DNA of 64,000 nt, from positions 5,580,001 through 5,644,000 of the forward strand of contig NZ_JAUSUT010000001.1 of the NCBI RefSeq assembly GCF_030814215.1, written 5' to 3'. This document shows, in pieces, positions 25,195 through 33,714 of this stretch. Under the pieces are notes generated by a model. The model had not been told where the DNA came from. It searched no databases and saw only the letters and a program-made list of their open reading frames with translations. The DNA comes from Amycolatopsis thermophila. Its GTDB lineage: Bacteria; Actinomycetota; Actinomycetes; Mycobacteriales; Pseudonocardiaceae. The position numbers were made by a program, and so were the translations under genes. The number at the start of each line of letters is the position of its first letter. Positions within the stretch are counted from its first letter, which is position 1.

Positions 25195-25923
25195 AGCCTC
25201 GGTCTTCATGCGCTCGTAGAGCGGGCGCAGTGCGGAGAGGTGCTCGCGGGTCAGCGTTTCGGCGGTCTCGCCGTCGCCCGCGGCCACGGCTTCGTAGATC
25301 CGCTCGTGGTCGGCGTCGATTTCGGCCCAGCGCTCCGGCGCCACCCGTTCGCGGTGCAGCCGCGACCGCAGCACGACGTTGACCGGCTGGCACATCAGCC
25401 GCAGCAGCGGGTTTCCGGTGATCGACACGAGCGTGGTGTGGAAATCCCAGTGCAGCACGAACCCCTTGTCGGGGTGGAGCTGTGCGGTCTCGTCCATGGT
25501 GCGGCGCAGGCTCTCCAGATCGACCTCGCCGGCGCGCTCGGCGGCGAACCGGGCGGCCGGTGGCTCGATCAGCAGCCGGGCCTCGATGAGGTTGTCCACG
25601 CTCAGGTTGTTGGCGTTGACCAGCAGGCCGAGCGTGCCGCCGAGGTTCTCCGCGACGGTGCCGGTGTCGGGCGCGGCCACGAAGCTGCCGCCCGTGACCC
25701 CGCGCGTGGTGTCGATCAACTGCTGGCTCGCGAGCAGGCGCAGGGCCTCGCGGACCGTGCTCCGGCTGACGCCGAACAGCGTGCAGAGCTCGGCCTCGCT
25801 CGGCAGCCGGGTGCCGGTGGGCAGCGCGCCGCCGATGATCTGCTCCCGCAACTGGTTCGCGACCTGCACATACGCGGCCTGCACGCGCCGCACGCGCAAC
25901 CCGGGGGCGGTCTCCTTCGTCAT
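25192..25923 (-). CDS. GntR-family regulator, FCD/FadR subfamily
   Basis: A 243-residue repressor. The N-terminal winged helix is YVQVANQLREQIIGGALPTG, LPSEAELCTLFGVSRSTVRE and ALRLLASQQLIDTTRG. The C-terminal helical FCD domain has IEARLLIEPPAARFAAERAG and DFHTTLVSITGNPLL, including the Asp/His metal-ligand positions typical of carboxylate-binding FCD proteins. Divergent from the MaoC-led operon. It likely senses an organic acid of the pathway. Intact, with normal length. Confidence 0.92.
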   Translation of the reverse strand: MTKETAPGLRVRRVQAAYVQVANQLREQIIGGALPTGTRLPSEAELCTLFGVSRSTVREALRLLASQQLIDTTRGVTGGSFVAAPDTGTVAENLGGTLGLLVNANNLSVDNLIEARLLIEPPAARFAAERAGEVDLESLRRTMDETAQLHPDKGFVLHWDFHTTLVSITGNPLLRLMCQPVNVVLRSRLHRERVAPERWAEIDADHERIYEAVAAGDGETAETLTREHLSALRPLYERMKTEA

Positions 25924-25972
25924 CCGACCAGCCTAGGCCCTGGGCCAAGGATCCAGAACCCGATCGCAGATA

Positions 25973-25986
25973 AAAACGTCTGACAT
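25973..25986. promoter_or_regulatory. GntR-type operator candidate 1
   Basis: AAAACGTCTGACAT contains GTC-T-GAC, a small palindrome of the kind bound by FCD-type GntR proteins. It is 49 bp upstream of the GntR start and 68 bp before the MaoC start, in the divergent promoter region. The same AAAACGTCTGA block recurs at 25178-25194. Confidence 0.6.
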
Positions 25987-26053
25987 ATTGCCCCGAGCCC
26001 TGCCCGCACCGCATACTCACCGGCGGAAGCCCAGAACGCACGAGGAGGTGCCC

Positions 26054-26587
26054 GTGGCTGTGCACGAGAGCCGGCTGGGCCGGTTCTACGAAGAGTTCAC
26101 CGTGGGAGACGTCTACCGGCACCCGCTCGGCCGCACGATCAGCGAGGCCGACAACACCTGGTTCACGCTGCTGACGATGAACACCCACCCCGCGCACTTC
26201 GACGCTCACTACGCCGCGAAGACGCCGTTCGGGAAGATACTGGTGAACTCCGGGCTCACCATCGCGATGCTGCTCGGCCAGAGCGTCTCCGACATCAGCC
26301 AGCGCGCCGTCGCGAACCTCGAGATGACCAACATCCGGCTCACGCACCCGGTGTTCGTCGGCGACACCCTCTATGGCGAGTCGATCTGCACCGGCAAGCG
26401 CGAGTCGAAGTCCAAACCCTACGCCGGGATCGTCGAGGTGCACACGCGCGGCCTGAACGCCGAGGGCGACGTGTGCCTGTCGTTCGACCGCGCTGTGCTG
26501 GTGTTCAAGCTATCGGCCGCCGGGGACATCGATTCCTTCCCCGACGCCAAAACCGGCCCGCTGACCATGGGTGGGGTGACCGCGTGA
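26054..26587 (+). CDS. MaoC-type hydratase, itaconyl/mesaconyl-CoA hydratase-like
   Basis: A 177-residue hotdog-fold hydratase. ISEADNTWFTLLTMNTHPAH with FDAHYA carries the Asp and His catalytic pair in the arrangement typical of mesaconyl-CoA and itaconyl-CoA hydratases, and NLEMTNIRLTHPVFVGDTLY is the second conserved block. GTG 26054 follows GAGGAGG; upstream codons have no similarity. First gene of a seven-gene operon and coupled to the CoA-transferase by a GTGA overlap. With the CitE-like lyase it would hydrate a C5 dicarboxylyl-CoA such as itaconyl-CoA to citramalyl-CoA; the precise substrate is inferred from context. Confidence 0.88.
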   Translation: MAVHESRLGRFYEEFTVGDVYRHPLGRTISEADNTWFTLLTMNTHPAHFDAHYAAKTPFGKILVNSGLTIAMLLGQSVSDISQRAVANLEMTNIRLTHPVFVGDTLYGESICTGKRESKSKPYAGIVEVHTRGLNAEGDVCLSFDRAVLVFKLSAAGDIDSFPDAKTGPLTMGGVTA

Positions 26588-27792
26588 ACCTCCCCTTGCA
26601 GGACCTGAAGATCCTTTCTCTCGAGCAGTATGGCGCGGGCCCCTTCGGCTCGGTGCACCTGGCGGACCTGGGCGCGGAGATCATCAAGATCGAAGACCCG
26701 CGCTTCGGCGGAGACGTCGGGAGGCAGACGCCGCCGTACGCCGAGGACGGCGATTCGCTGTTCTTCGAAGCGTTCAACCGCAACAAGCGTTCGATGGTGC
26801 TCGACCTCGCCAATCCGCGGGGTCGCGAGGTGTTCGAACGGCTCGTCGAGGTCAGCGACGCCGTGTATTCGAACCTGCGTGGAGACGTGCCCGAGAAGAT
26901 GCGCATCCGCTACGACGATCTCAAGCACCTCAACCCGAAGATCGTCTGCTGCTCCCTGTCCGGCTACGGGATGACCGGCCCGCGGAGCACGCAACCCGGC
27001 TACGACTACATGCTGCAGGGACTGGCCGGCTGGATGTCGGTGACCGGCGAGCCCGACGGCCCGCCCACCAAGTCCGGACTGTCGATGGTGGACTATTCCG
27101 GTGGCATCATCGCGGCCCTGTCGATGGTCTCGGCGATCCACGCGGCTCGGCGCGACGGTGTCGGTATGGACTGCGACGTGAGCCTCTACGACACGGCCAT
27201 CGGCATGCTCACCTACCTCGCGACCTGGCACCTCAACCGCGGGTTCGAGCCGCAGCGCACGCACCACTCCGCGCACCCGAGCCTGGTGCCGTTCCAGAAC
27301 TTCCCGACGGCGGATTCGTGGGTGGTGATCGGCTGCGCGAAGCAGAAGTTCTGGGAGCGGTTCGTCGGCGTGCTTGGTTCGCCCGCGTGGGCCGCAGAAG
27401 AGCGGTTTGCGACACCGGCCTCGCGCTACGAGCACTCCGCCGAGTGCGTGAAGCTCATCGAAGCGGAGCTGGCGCGCCGCAAGACCGCCGAGTGGCTGCC
27501 GTTGCTCGAAGCGGCCGGGGTGCCGTGCGCGCCGATCAACACCATTCCGCAGGCCCTGCGCGAGGAGCACACCCTGGCGCGGGGACTGATCGTGGAGACC
27601 GAGCACCCCCGGTTCGGCACCGTGCGGCAGGTCGCGTCCCCGGTCCGCGCCGGTGTGCCGCGCGGCGAGCACACGCGGGCACCGCAGCTGGGCGAGCACA
27701 CCGCGAGCCTGCTGGCCGAGCTGCTCGGCACGGGGCCCGACGAATTCGCCGAACTGGGGCGCGCGGGCGCGTTCGGCGCGAAGGAGCAGTGA
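26584..27792 (+). CDS. CaiB/BaiF CoA-transferase (itaconate CoA-transferase-like)
   Basis: A 402-residue class III CoA-transferase moving CoA between acids through an aspartyl-CoA intermediate. Family marks are KILSLEQYGAGPFGSVHLAD, LADLGAEIIKIEDPRFGGDV, NRNKRSMVLDLANPRG, the catalytic Asp in QPGYDYMLQGLAGWMSVTG, and AGVPCAPINTIPQAL. The GTG start overlaps the MaoC stop; the stop overlaps the next ATG by one base. In this operon it would activate a dicarboxylate (itaconate, mesaconate or methylsuccinate), probably with succinyl-CoA as donor. The substrate is inference. Confidence 0.9.
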   Translation: MNLPLQDLKILSLEQYGAGPFGSVHLADLGAEIIKIEDPRFGGDVGRQTPPYAEDGDSLFFEAFNRNKRSMVLDLANPRGREVFERLVEVSDAVYSNLRGDVPEKMRIRYDDLKHLNPKIVCCSLSGYGMTGPRSTQPGYDYMLQGLAGWMSVTGEPDGPPTKSGLSMVDYSGGIIAALSMVSAIHAARRDGVGMDCDVSLYDTAIGMLTYLATWHLNRGFEPQRTHHSAHPSLVPFQNFPTADSWVVIGCAKQKFWERFVGVLGSPAWAAEERFATPASRYEHSAECVKLIEAELARRKTAEWLPLLEAAGVPCAPINTIPQALREEHTLARGLIVETEHPRFGTVRQVASPVRAGVPRGEHTRAPQLGEHTASLLAELLGTGPDEFAELGRAGAFGAKEQ

Positions 27793-28958
27793 TGGATTTC
27801 CGCCTCACCGACGACCAGGAGCAGTTCCGCTTGATGCTGCGGGACTTCGTCGACAAGGAGATCGCGCCGGTGGCGCGCGAGTGGGAGCAGTCGGGCCGGT
27901 ATCCCACCGAGATCGTCGAGCAGATGAAGGGGCTCGGCCTGTTCGGGCTGATGATCCCCGAGGAGTACGGCGGGGCGGCGGCCGATTTCACCTCGTTCAC
28001 GCTGATGTTCGAGGAGATCGCGCGCGGCTGGATGGGCATCGCGGGGATCCTCGGCAGCCATTCCCTGTCGTGCTGGATGATCGCGCGCCACGGCACCGAA
28101 GACCAGAAGCGGCGGTACCTGCCGGAGCTGGCCACCGGGCAGCGGCGGACCGGCATCGCACTCACCGAACCGGACGCCGGTACCGACCTGCAGGGCATCC
28201 GCACCACCGCGGTCCGCGACGGCGACGAGTACGTCGTCAACGGCGCGAAGATGTGGATCACCAACGCGCGCCACGCCGACCCCTTGCCGGTCCTCGTGAA
28301 GACCGATCGCACGGCCGAGCCCGCGCACAAGGGCATGAGCGTGCTGCTCGTCGACGCCGGCACACCCGGGTTCCGAGTCGCCAAGGACATCCCGAAGCTC
28401 GGCTACAAGGGCACCGAATCCTGCGAGGTCGTGTTCGAAGACGTCCGGGTTCCCGCTGCGAACCTCCTGGGCGGGACGGAGGGCCGGGGGATGCAGCAGG
28501 TGCTGTCGGCGCTGGAGGTGGGCCGGCTCAACATCGCGGGCCGCAGCCTCGGCATCGCGCAGCGCGCCTACGATGAGGCGCTCGCGTATTCCCGGGAGCG
28601 CCAGGCGTTCGGCAGGCCCATCGCGGACTTCCAGGCGGTCCAGATCCGGCTCGCCGAGACCGCGACCCAGGTGCAGGCCGCCCGGCTGATGACGTACTGG
28701 GCGGCCAGCGAGCTCGACCGCGGTGAACGCTCGGACCTGCAGACCGGGATGGCGAAGCTGTTCGCGTCCGAGGTGGCGCTGCAGGCCGCCCAGGAGTCGA
28801 TGCGCGTGCACGGCGGTTACGGCTACTCGGCGGAGTTCGAGATCGAGCGGCTCTACCGCGACTCGATCCTGATGACCATCGGCGAGGGCACGAGCGACAT
28901 CATGCGCACCGTCATCGCGAAAGCGCTCGTCGGCGGCAAGGGCGAGGTCGGCTGGTGA
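27792..28958 (+). CDS. Acyl-CoA dehydrogenase
   Basis: A 388-residue FAD enzyme. Signature pieces are GLFGLMIPEEYGGAAADFTS, GIALTEPDAGTDLQGIRTTA, VNGAKMWITNARHADPLPVL and VHGGYGYSAEFEIERLYRDS, followed by TIGEGTSDIMRT holding the canonical catalytic Glu. AAGGAG precedes the ATG, which overlaps the previous stop (TGATG). The itaconate cluster of Pseudomonas also has an acyl-CoA dehydrogenase. Here it might oxidise a saturated dicarboxylyl-CoA such as methylsuccinyl-CoA to feed the MaoC hydratase. Coupled to the lyase by GTGA. Confidence 0.92.
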   Translation: MDFRLTDDQEQFRLMLRDFVDKEIAPVAREWEQSGRYPTEIVEQMKGLGLFGLMIPEEYGGAAADFTSFTLMFEEIARGWMGIAGILGSHSLSCWMIARHGTEDQKRRYLPELATGQRRTGIALTEPDAGTDLQGIRTTAVRDGDEYVVNGAKMWITNARHADPLPVLVKTDRTAEPAHKGMSVLLVDAGTPGFRVAKDIPKLGYKGTESCEVVFEDVRVPAANLLGGTEGRGMQQVLSALEVGRLNIAGRSLGIAQRAYDEALAYSRERQAFGRPIADFQAVQIRLAETATQVQAARLMTYWAASELDRGERSDLQTGMAKLFASEVALQAAQESMRVHGGYGYSAEFEIERLYRDSILMTIGEGTSDIMRTVIAKALVGGKGEVGW

Positions 28959-29803
28959 TCCCGCGCAGCTGGCTGTTCTGCCCCGGCGACCGGCCGGACC
29001 GCCTGGCCAAGGCCGTCGCGACGGCCGACGTCGCGATCGCGGACCTGGAAGACGCCATCGCCCCCGACCGTAGGGAAGTCGCACGAGCCGCCGTCGCCTC
29101 GGCGTTGCGTGCCGATCCGGAATCGGCCGCACGTACGTGGGTGCGGGTCACCCACGACCCGGCTGATCTGGCTGCTCTCGCGGATCTGGAGTTCGCGGGG
29201 ATCGTCGTGCCGAAGGCGGAACCCGGGATCGTCGAGCGGGTCGCCGCGGTGACTTCGGTTCCGCTGGTCGCACTCGTCGAGACCGCCACCGGCCTCTGGG
29301 CGGCCCGCGAACTCGCCGCCCACCCACGAGTGCGCACGCTCGCGCTCGGCGAGTACGACCTGGCTGTCGAACTCGGCACGAGCCCGCCGGACGTGGACGG
29401 CGCGCCACTGGCGTGGGCGCGCTCCCGGGTCGTCGCGGCGGCCGCGGCGGAGGGCTGCCCACCCCCGCCCGCCGCGGTCTCGGTCGTTCTGCGCGACGAA
29501 GCGCGGTTCCGAACGGACACCGAATCGCTGGCGCGCTTCGGCTTCTTCGGCCGGATGTGCATCCACCCGGCACAGGCGGCCGTCGTGCACGCCGTGCTGC
29601 GACCGTCCGAAGAGGACGTGGAACGGTCCCGTCGGATCACGTCGGCCGCCGCGGGTGCGGACGGTGCCGTCCTGGTGATGGACGGGAAGATGGTCGATCC
29701 GCCGGTGGTGGCGCATGCCCGGCGGATCGTCGAGCTGGCCGCCCGAAATCCGCACAACGCACAGACGGAAATGCCCACCCGGTCAAGGAGGACCAGGCGA
29801 TGA
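28955..29803 (+). CDS. CitE-type lyase, citramalyl/malyl-CoA lyase-like
   Basis: A 282-residue HpcH/HpaI aldolase-superfamily protein. RSWLFCPGDRPDRLAKAVAT, VAIADLEDAIAPDRREVAR (Asp/Glu near Mg), GIVVPKAEPGIVERV, ALVETATGLWAARELAAH with the metal Glu, and FGFFGRMCIHPAQAAVVHA are typical of CitE-like beta-hydroxyacyl-CoA lyases. Expected reaction: cleavage of citramalyl-CoA to acetyl-CoA plus pyruvate, or a malyl-CoA analogue. The GTG start overlaps the previous stop; the 3' end overlaps the HyuA ATG. Context with MaoC and CaiB supports the (S)-citramalyl-CoA option without proving it. Confidence 0.87.
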   Translation: MIPRSWLFCPGDRPDRLAKAVATADVAIADLEDAIAPDRREVARAAVASALRADPESAARTWVRVTHDPADLAALADLEFAGIVVPKAEPGIVERVAAVTSVPLVALVETATGLWAARELAAHPRVRTLALGEYDLAVELGTSPPDVDGAPLAWARSRVVAAAAAEGCPPPPAAVSVVLRDEARFRTDTESLARFGFFGRMCIHPAQAAVVHAVLRPSEEDVERSRRITSAAAGADGAVLVMDGKMVDPPVVAHARRIVELAARNPHNAQTEMPTRSRRTRR

Positions 29804-31905
29804 AACGCATCGGAGTCGATGTCGGGGGCACCTTCACCGACATCATGTACTGGGACGAGGACGGCGGTATCGCCGTCCACAAAGTCCCGTCCACCCCCCG
29901 TGATCCGTCGCAGGCCACTGTGGACGGCGTCACGCAGCTGGCGGCGCAGATCGGCATCTCTGTCGCGGACCTCGACCAGTTCCTGCACGGGACAACGGTC
30001 GCGACCAACATCGTCCTCGAACACAATGGCGCCGACGTCGGCCTGATCACCACCGAAGGCTTCCGCGACATCCTGCACATCGCGCGGAAGAAGCGGCCCT
30101 ACAACTATTCGTCCTACCAGGACCTGCCCTGGCAGAAGTGGCAGCTCGTGCGCCGGCGCAACCGCCGTGTCGTGCCCGAGCGCATCGACGCCGCCGGAAA
30201 CGTCCTGATCCCGCTGGACGAAGACGCCGTACGCGAGCAGGTCCGCGTGTTGAAGGACAACGGCGTCGCGGCCATCGCGGTCTGTTTCCTGCACGCCTAC
30301 CGCAACCCGGTGCACGAGCAGGCCGTCAAGCGGATCATCGAGCAGGAGTACCCGGGCGTGTTCATCTCGCTCTCCAGCGAGGTCGCCCCCCAGTACCGGG
30401 AGTACGAACGCTTCTCCACCACGGCGCTCAACGCGTTCGTGGGCCCGAAGGTAGCCCGATACGTCGACAACCTCGCGAACACCACGCGCGAGGCGGGTGT
30501 GCGCGGAGACATCCGGCTGATGACGTCGGCCGGTGGCCTCATCACCTCGAAGAACGCGGTCGACAACCCCGTGCTGCTGCTCACCAGCGGTGTCGTCGCC
30601 GGGCTCCTGGGCGGGTGCGCCATCGGCAGCGCGTCGGGCTACCCGAGCGTGATCACGCTGGACGTCGGCGGCACGTCCGCCGACATCGGCGTCGCGCCCG
30701 ACGGCAAGCTGAGGATGAAGCACCTGCTCGACACGCGCATCGGCGACTACCACGCCATGGTCCCGATGGCCGAGGTCGACACGATCGGCGCGGGCGGCGG
30801 TTCGGTCGCGTTCGTCGACGAGGGCGGCATGTTCCGGGTCGGCCCCCGCAGCGCGGGCGCGACTCCCGGGCCGGCCTGCTACGCGCGGGGCGGCACCGAA
30901 CCGACGAGCACCGACGCGATGGTCGTGCTGGGCTGGCTGCAGGCCGACAGCTTCCTGTCCGGGTCGATGCGGGTCGAACCGCAACTGGCGGAGAAAGCGA
31001 TCGAGGAGCACATCGCGAGCAAGCTCGGCACCACGGTCGAGCACGCCGCCGTCGGCATCTTCCAGATCCTCGCCCACGCGATGACCGAGGCGATCAGCCT
31101 GCACTCGGTCCGCAAGGGTTACGATCCACGTGACTTCTCGCTGATCGCCGAGGGGGGCGCCGGTCCGCTCTACGCGTGGCACATCGCGCAGCAGCTGGAC
31201 ATCCCGCGGGTGATCGTGCCGCACCACCCCGGGATCGCGTCGGCGATGGGGCTGCTGGCCACCGACATCCGCGTCGAGCAGCCCGCCACCGTGTGGACGT
31301 CGCTGGCCGAACCGGACCTCGACCACGTGCGCGCGGAGTTCGCGCGACTCGAGGCGCAGGTGAGCGAGCAGCTCGCGGGTGACGGCCTGGACCCGGAGGA
31401 CTTCGTGCTGGAGCGCAGCCTCGACTGCCGCTACATCGGCCAGGGTTACGAGCTGCGCGTGCCGGCACCGGCCGGCGAACTCGACGACGACTGGGTGATT
31501 CGCGCGGCCGAAGCGTTCCACGAGGTGCACGAACGCACCTACCTGCAGCGTTTCGACGACAAACCGGTCCACCTGGTCAACGTCCGGGTCACCGGGATCG
31601 GCAAGGTCGGGCACGTCCCGCTCGCCGAGATCGAGGCCGGTGGCGAAGACGCCTCAGCCGCGGTGAAGGGCACGCGCGAGGCCGTGTTCTGGACGGATGG
31701 CACCCGGCCGGCCGCGTTCACCACGACCGTCTACGACCGCGACCTGCTCAAGGCGGGCAACGTGCTCACCGGGCCTGCGATCGTGGAGCAGTTCGACTCC
31801 ACCACGGTCGTCGGTCCGAAGCAGCGGGCCGTGATCGACCGCGTGGGCCACATCATCATCGAAACGGCCACCAGTGCCGTGGACGCGGAAGGAGACCAGC
31901 GGTGA
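29800..31905 (+). CDS. hyuA: Hydantoinase/oxoprolinase A subunit (HyuA-like)
   Basis: A 701-residue ATP-dependent subunit. Actin-like ATPase signatures are RIGVDVGGTFTDIMYWDEDG at the N-terminus and VITLDVGGTSADIGVAPDGK in the middle; also FLHGTTVATNIVLEHNGADV, GAGGGSVAFVD and GYDPRDFSLIAEGGAGPLYA. Relatives hydrolyse N-methylhydantoin or 5-oxoproline, hydrolyse caprolactam, or carboxylate acetophenone. ATG 29800 follows CAAGGAGG and overlaps the lyase stop. It forms a heteromer with the B subunit that follows. In this operon it probably opens a cyclic amide upstream of the CoA steps; this is inference. Confidence 0.9.
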   Translation: MKRIGVDVGGTFTDIMYWDEDGGIAVHKVPSTPRDPSQATVDGVTQLAAQIGISVADLDQFLHGTTVATNIVLEHNGADVGLITTEGFRDILHIARKKRPYNYSSYQDLPWQKWQLVRRRNRRVVPERIDAAGNVLIPLDEDAVREQVRVLKDNGVAAIAVCFLHAYRNPVHEQAVKRIIEQEYPGVFISLSSEVAPQYREYERFSTTALNAFVGPKVARYVDNLANTTREAGVRGDIRLMTSAGGLITSKNAVDNPVLLLTSGVVAGLLGGCAIGSASGYPSVITLDVGGTSADIGVAPDGKLRMKHLLDTRIGDYHAMVPMAEVDTIGAGGGSVAFVDEGGMFRVGPRSAGATPGPACYARGGTEPTSTDAMVVLGWLQADSFLSGSMRVEPQLAEKAIEEHIASKLGTTVEHAAVGIFQILAHAMTEAISLHSVRKGYDPRDFSLIAEGGAGPLYAWHIAQQLDIPRVIVPHHPGIASAMGLLATDIRVEQPATVWTSLAEPDLDHVRAEFARLEAQVSEQLAGDGLDPEDFVLERSLDCRYIGQGYELRVPAPAGELDDDWVIRAAEAFHEVHERTYLQRFDDKPVHLVNVRVTGIGKVGHVPLAEIEAGGEDASAAVKGTREAVFWTDGTRPAAFTTTVYDRDLLKAGNVLTGPAIVEQFDSTTVVGPKQRAVIDRVGHIIIETATSAVDAEGDQR

Positions 31906-33713
31906 CCGCACTCGACCCCGCCGGCGTTTCGCTCGCCGGGCCGCGCCCGGCCGGCTTCACCCCGGTCGACGTGGACCCGATCACGCTGCGCGTCATCGGC
32001 GGTGCGCTGAACTCGATCGCCAAGGAAATGGCGCAGATCCTCTACCGGATGGCCTATTCCAGCCTGATCCGCGAGTCCGAGGACCTCGGTGCCGGCCTGT
32101 TCGACGTCAACGGGCGCGAGCTGTGCGAATCGGATTCCACGCCGATGCACTGCGGTTCCATTCCCGCGTACATCCGCGGTATCAACCGGAAACTCGCCGG
32201 CACGTACCGGCCGGGCGACGTGATCCTGCACAACCACCCGTACCACGGGGCCGCGCACTCGCCGGACTACGGGATCATGATCCCGATCTTCTTCGGCGGG
32301 CGGCACATCGGCTTCGCCGGCTGCACCGGGCACGTCTCCGATATCGGCGGCAACTTTCCAGGCCTGTGCATGGACGTCGTCGACGTGTGGGCCGAGGGCA
32401 AGCTGATGGACGCGGTCAAGATCTACGACGCCGGTGTCCGCAACACCGCCCTCATCCAGCACATCCTCGACAACGTCCGCACTCCGGAACAGAACGCGGG
32501 TGACCTCGAGGCGCTGATCGCGTGCTCGCGCCTGGGCGAGCGGCGATTCCTGGAGCTGCTGGAACGCTACGGCTACGACACCGTGATGTCCGCCGCCGAC
32601 AAGTGGATGGACTACTCGGAGGACATGCTGCGCCGGCGGATCGGGGACATCCCGGACGGCGTCTACGAAGCCCCCGTGTCCTATCTGGACGACGACGGCA
32701 AGAACCGCGACGTGCCGCTGAAGGTGTCGGTGCGGGTGCGGATCGAGGGCTCCGACGTCGTCGTGGACCTCACCGGTTCGAACGACCAGGTGCCGACGGC
32801 GTTCAACGTGCCGTTCGAGGGTTCGGTGCTGCCGACCGTCGCATCCGCCGTCCGCACGCTGCTGTTGGACGAGGCGCTCACCGAGGAATTCGTGCCGCAG
32901 AACGACGGCTGCTTCCGGCCGGCCAAGGCGTACGCACCCGAGGGCACGCTGTTCAACCCGGACTTCCCGGCGTCGTGCTTCGCGCGGTTCTCCCAGATCA
33001 ACCGCATCTTCGACTCGATCAACCTCGCACTGGCGGAAGTGCTGCCGGACCGCGCGGTCGCCGGTTCGTCGGCGGCCCTGTGCGCGATCGCCTACTCGGG
33101 GCTGGCCGACGACGGGCAGTCCTACTGGGTGTACATCGAGATCAACGAGGGTTCCTACGGTGCGCGCAACGGCAAGGACGGGCTCGACTGCGTGGACTCG
33201 CTGATGGCGAACACCCGCAACAACCCGATCGAAGAGCTCGAACTGAACCACGCGATGATCGCCGAGCGTTACGAGCTGCGCGACGAGCCACCGGCGCCGG
33301 GCCGGTACCGTGGCGGCCTCGGCAGTGTCCGGAAGTGGAAGATGCTGACGGACACCTTCATCGGGTCCGAGGCGGACAACCGCACGGACCCGCCGAAGGG
33401 GCTGGCCGGCGGGCACGACGGGCGCGCCGGCTCGTTCACCCGCAATGCCGGGACAGACCGGGAGGAACCGCTGTACTCGAAGGTGACGCAGGAGAAGTGC
33501 GCGGCCGGCGACACGCTGGAGATCAAGCTGCCCTCGGGCGGCGGCTACGGGAACCCTTTCGAGCGCGAGGCCGCGCAGGTGCTCGACGACGTCCTTGACG
33601 ACTACCTGTCCGTGGAGGACGCCCGGGAGCACTACGGCGTGGTGCTCATCGGTTCCGGGGCGGCGCTGTCGGTGGACGAAGCAGCCACCGCGCGGCTGCG
33701 GGCGGCGATCTGA
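31902..33713 (+). CDS. hyuB: Hydantoinase/oxoprolinase B subunit (HyuB-like)
   Basis: A 603-residue partner of HyuA. Family blocks are VDPITLRVIGGALNSIAKEM, AQILYRMAYSSLIRESEDLG, MHCGSIPAYIRGI, HNHPYHGAAHSPDYGIMIPI with metal-type His residues, GHVSDIGGNFPG and near the C-terminus IKLPSGGGYGNPFEREAAQV. The length is a little over the usual B subunit. GTG start overlaps the HyuA stop (GTGA), implying balanced expression of the complex. The substrate is a cyclic amide or imide, or a ketone if carboxylase-like. Confidence 0.9.
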   Translation: MTALDPAGVSLAGPRPAGFTPVDVDPITLRVIGGALNSIAKEMAQILYRMAYSSLIRESEDLGAGLFDVNGRELCESDSTPMHCGSIPAYIRGINRKLAGTYRPGDVILHNHPYHGAAHSPDYGIMIPIFFGGRHIGFAGCTGHVSDIGGNFPGLCMDVVDVWAEGKLMDAVKIYDAGVRNTALIQHILDNVRTPEQNAGDLEALIACSRLGERRFLELLERYGYDTVMSAADKWMDYSEDMLRRRIGDIPDGVYEAPVSYLDDDGKNRDVPLKVSVRVRIEGSDVVVDLTGSNDQVPTAFNVPFEGSVLPTVASAVRTLLLDEALTEEFVPQNDGCFRPAKAYAPEGTLFNPDFPASCFARFSQINRIFDSINLALAEVLPDRAVAGSSAALCAIAYSGLADDGQSYWVYIEINEGSYGARNGKDGLDCVDSLMANTRNNPIEELELNHAMIAERYELRDEPPAPGRYRGGLGSVRKWKMLTDTFIGSEADNRTDPPKGLAGGHDGRAGSFTRNAGTDREEPLYSKVTQEKCAAGDTLEIKLPSGGGYGNPFEREAAQVLDDVLDDYLSVEDAREHYGVVLIGSGAALSVDEAATARLRAAI

Positions 33714-33714
33714 C

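Noticed and set aside
25085..26443. N-terminal extension that would make the MmgE/PrpD frame 904 residues long on the minus strand
   Set aside because: Codons above 25084 are an antisense/other-frame shadow of the GntR and MaoC genes; GTG 25084 has a Shine-Dalgarno and matches the family start.
28912..31614. 900-codon minus-strand frame
   Set aside because: Antisense to CitE-type lyase and HyuA; low-complexity Arg/His/Asp composition and no family motifs.
29800..33713. Acetophenone/acetone carboxylase assignment for HyuA/HyuB
   Set aside because: No extra carboxylase subunits are present, and the amidase and CoA-ester genes fit amide hydrolysis better, though it cannot be excluded.
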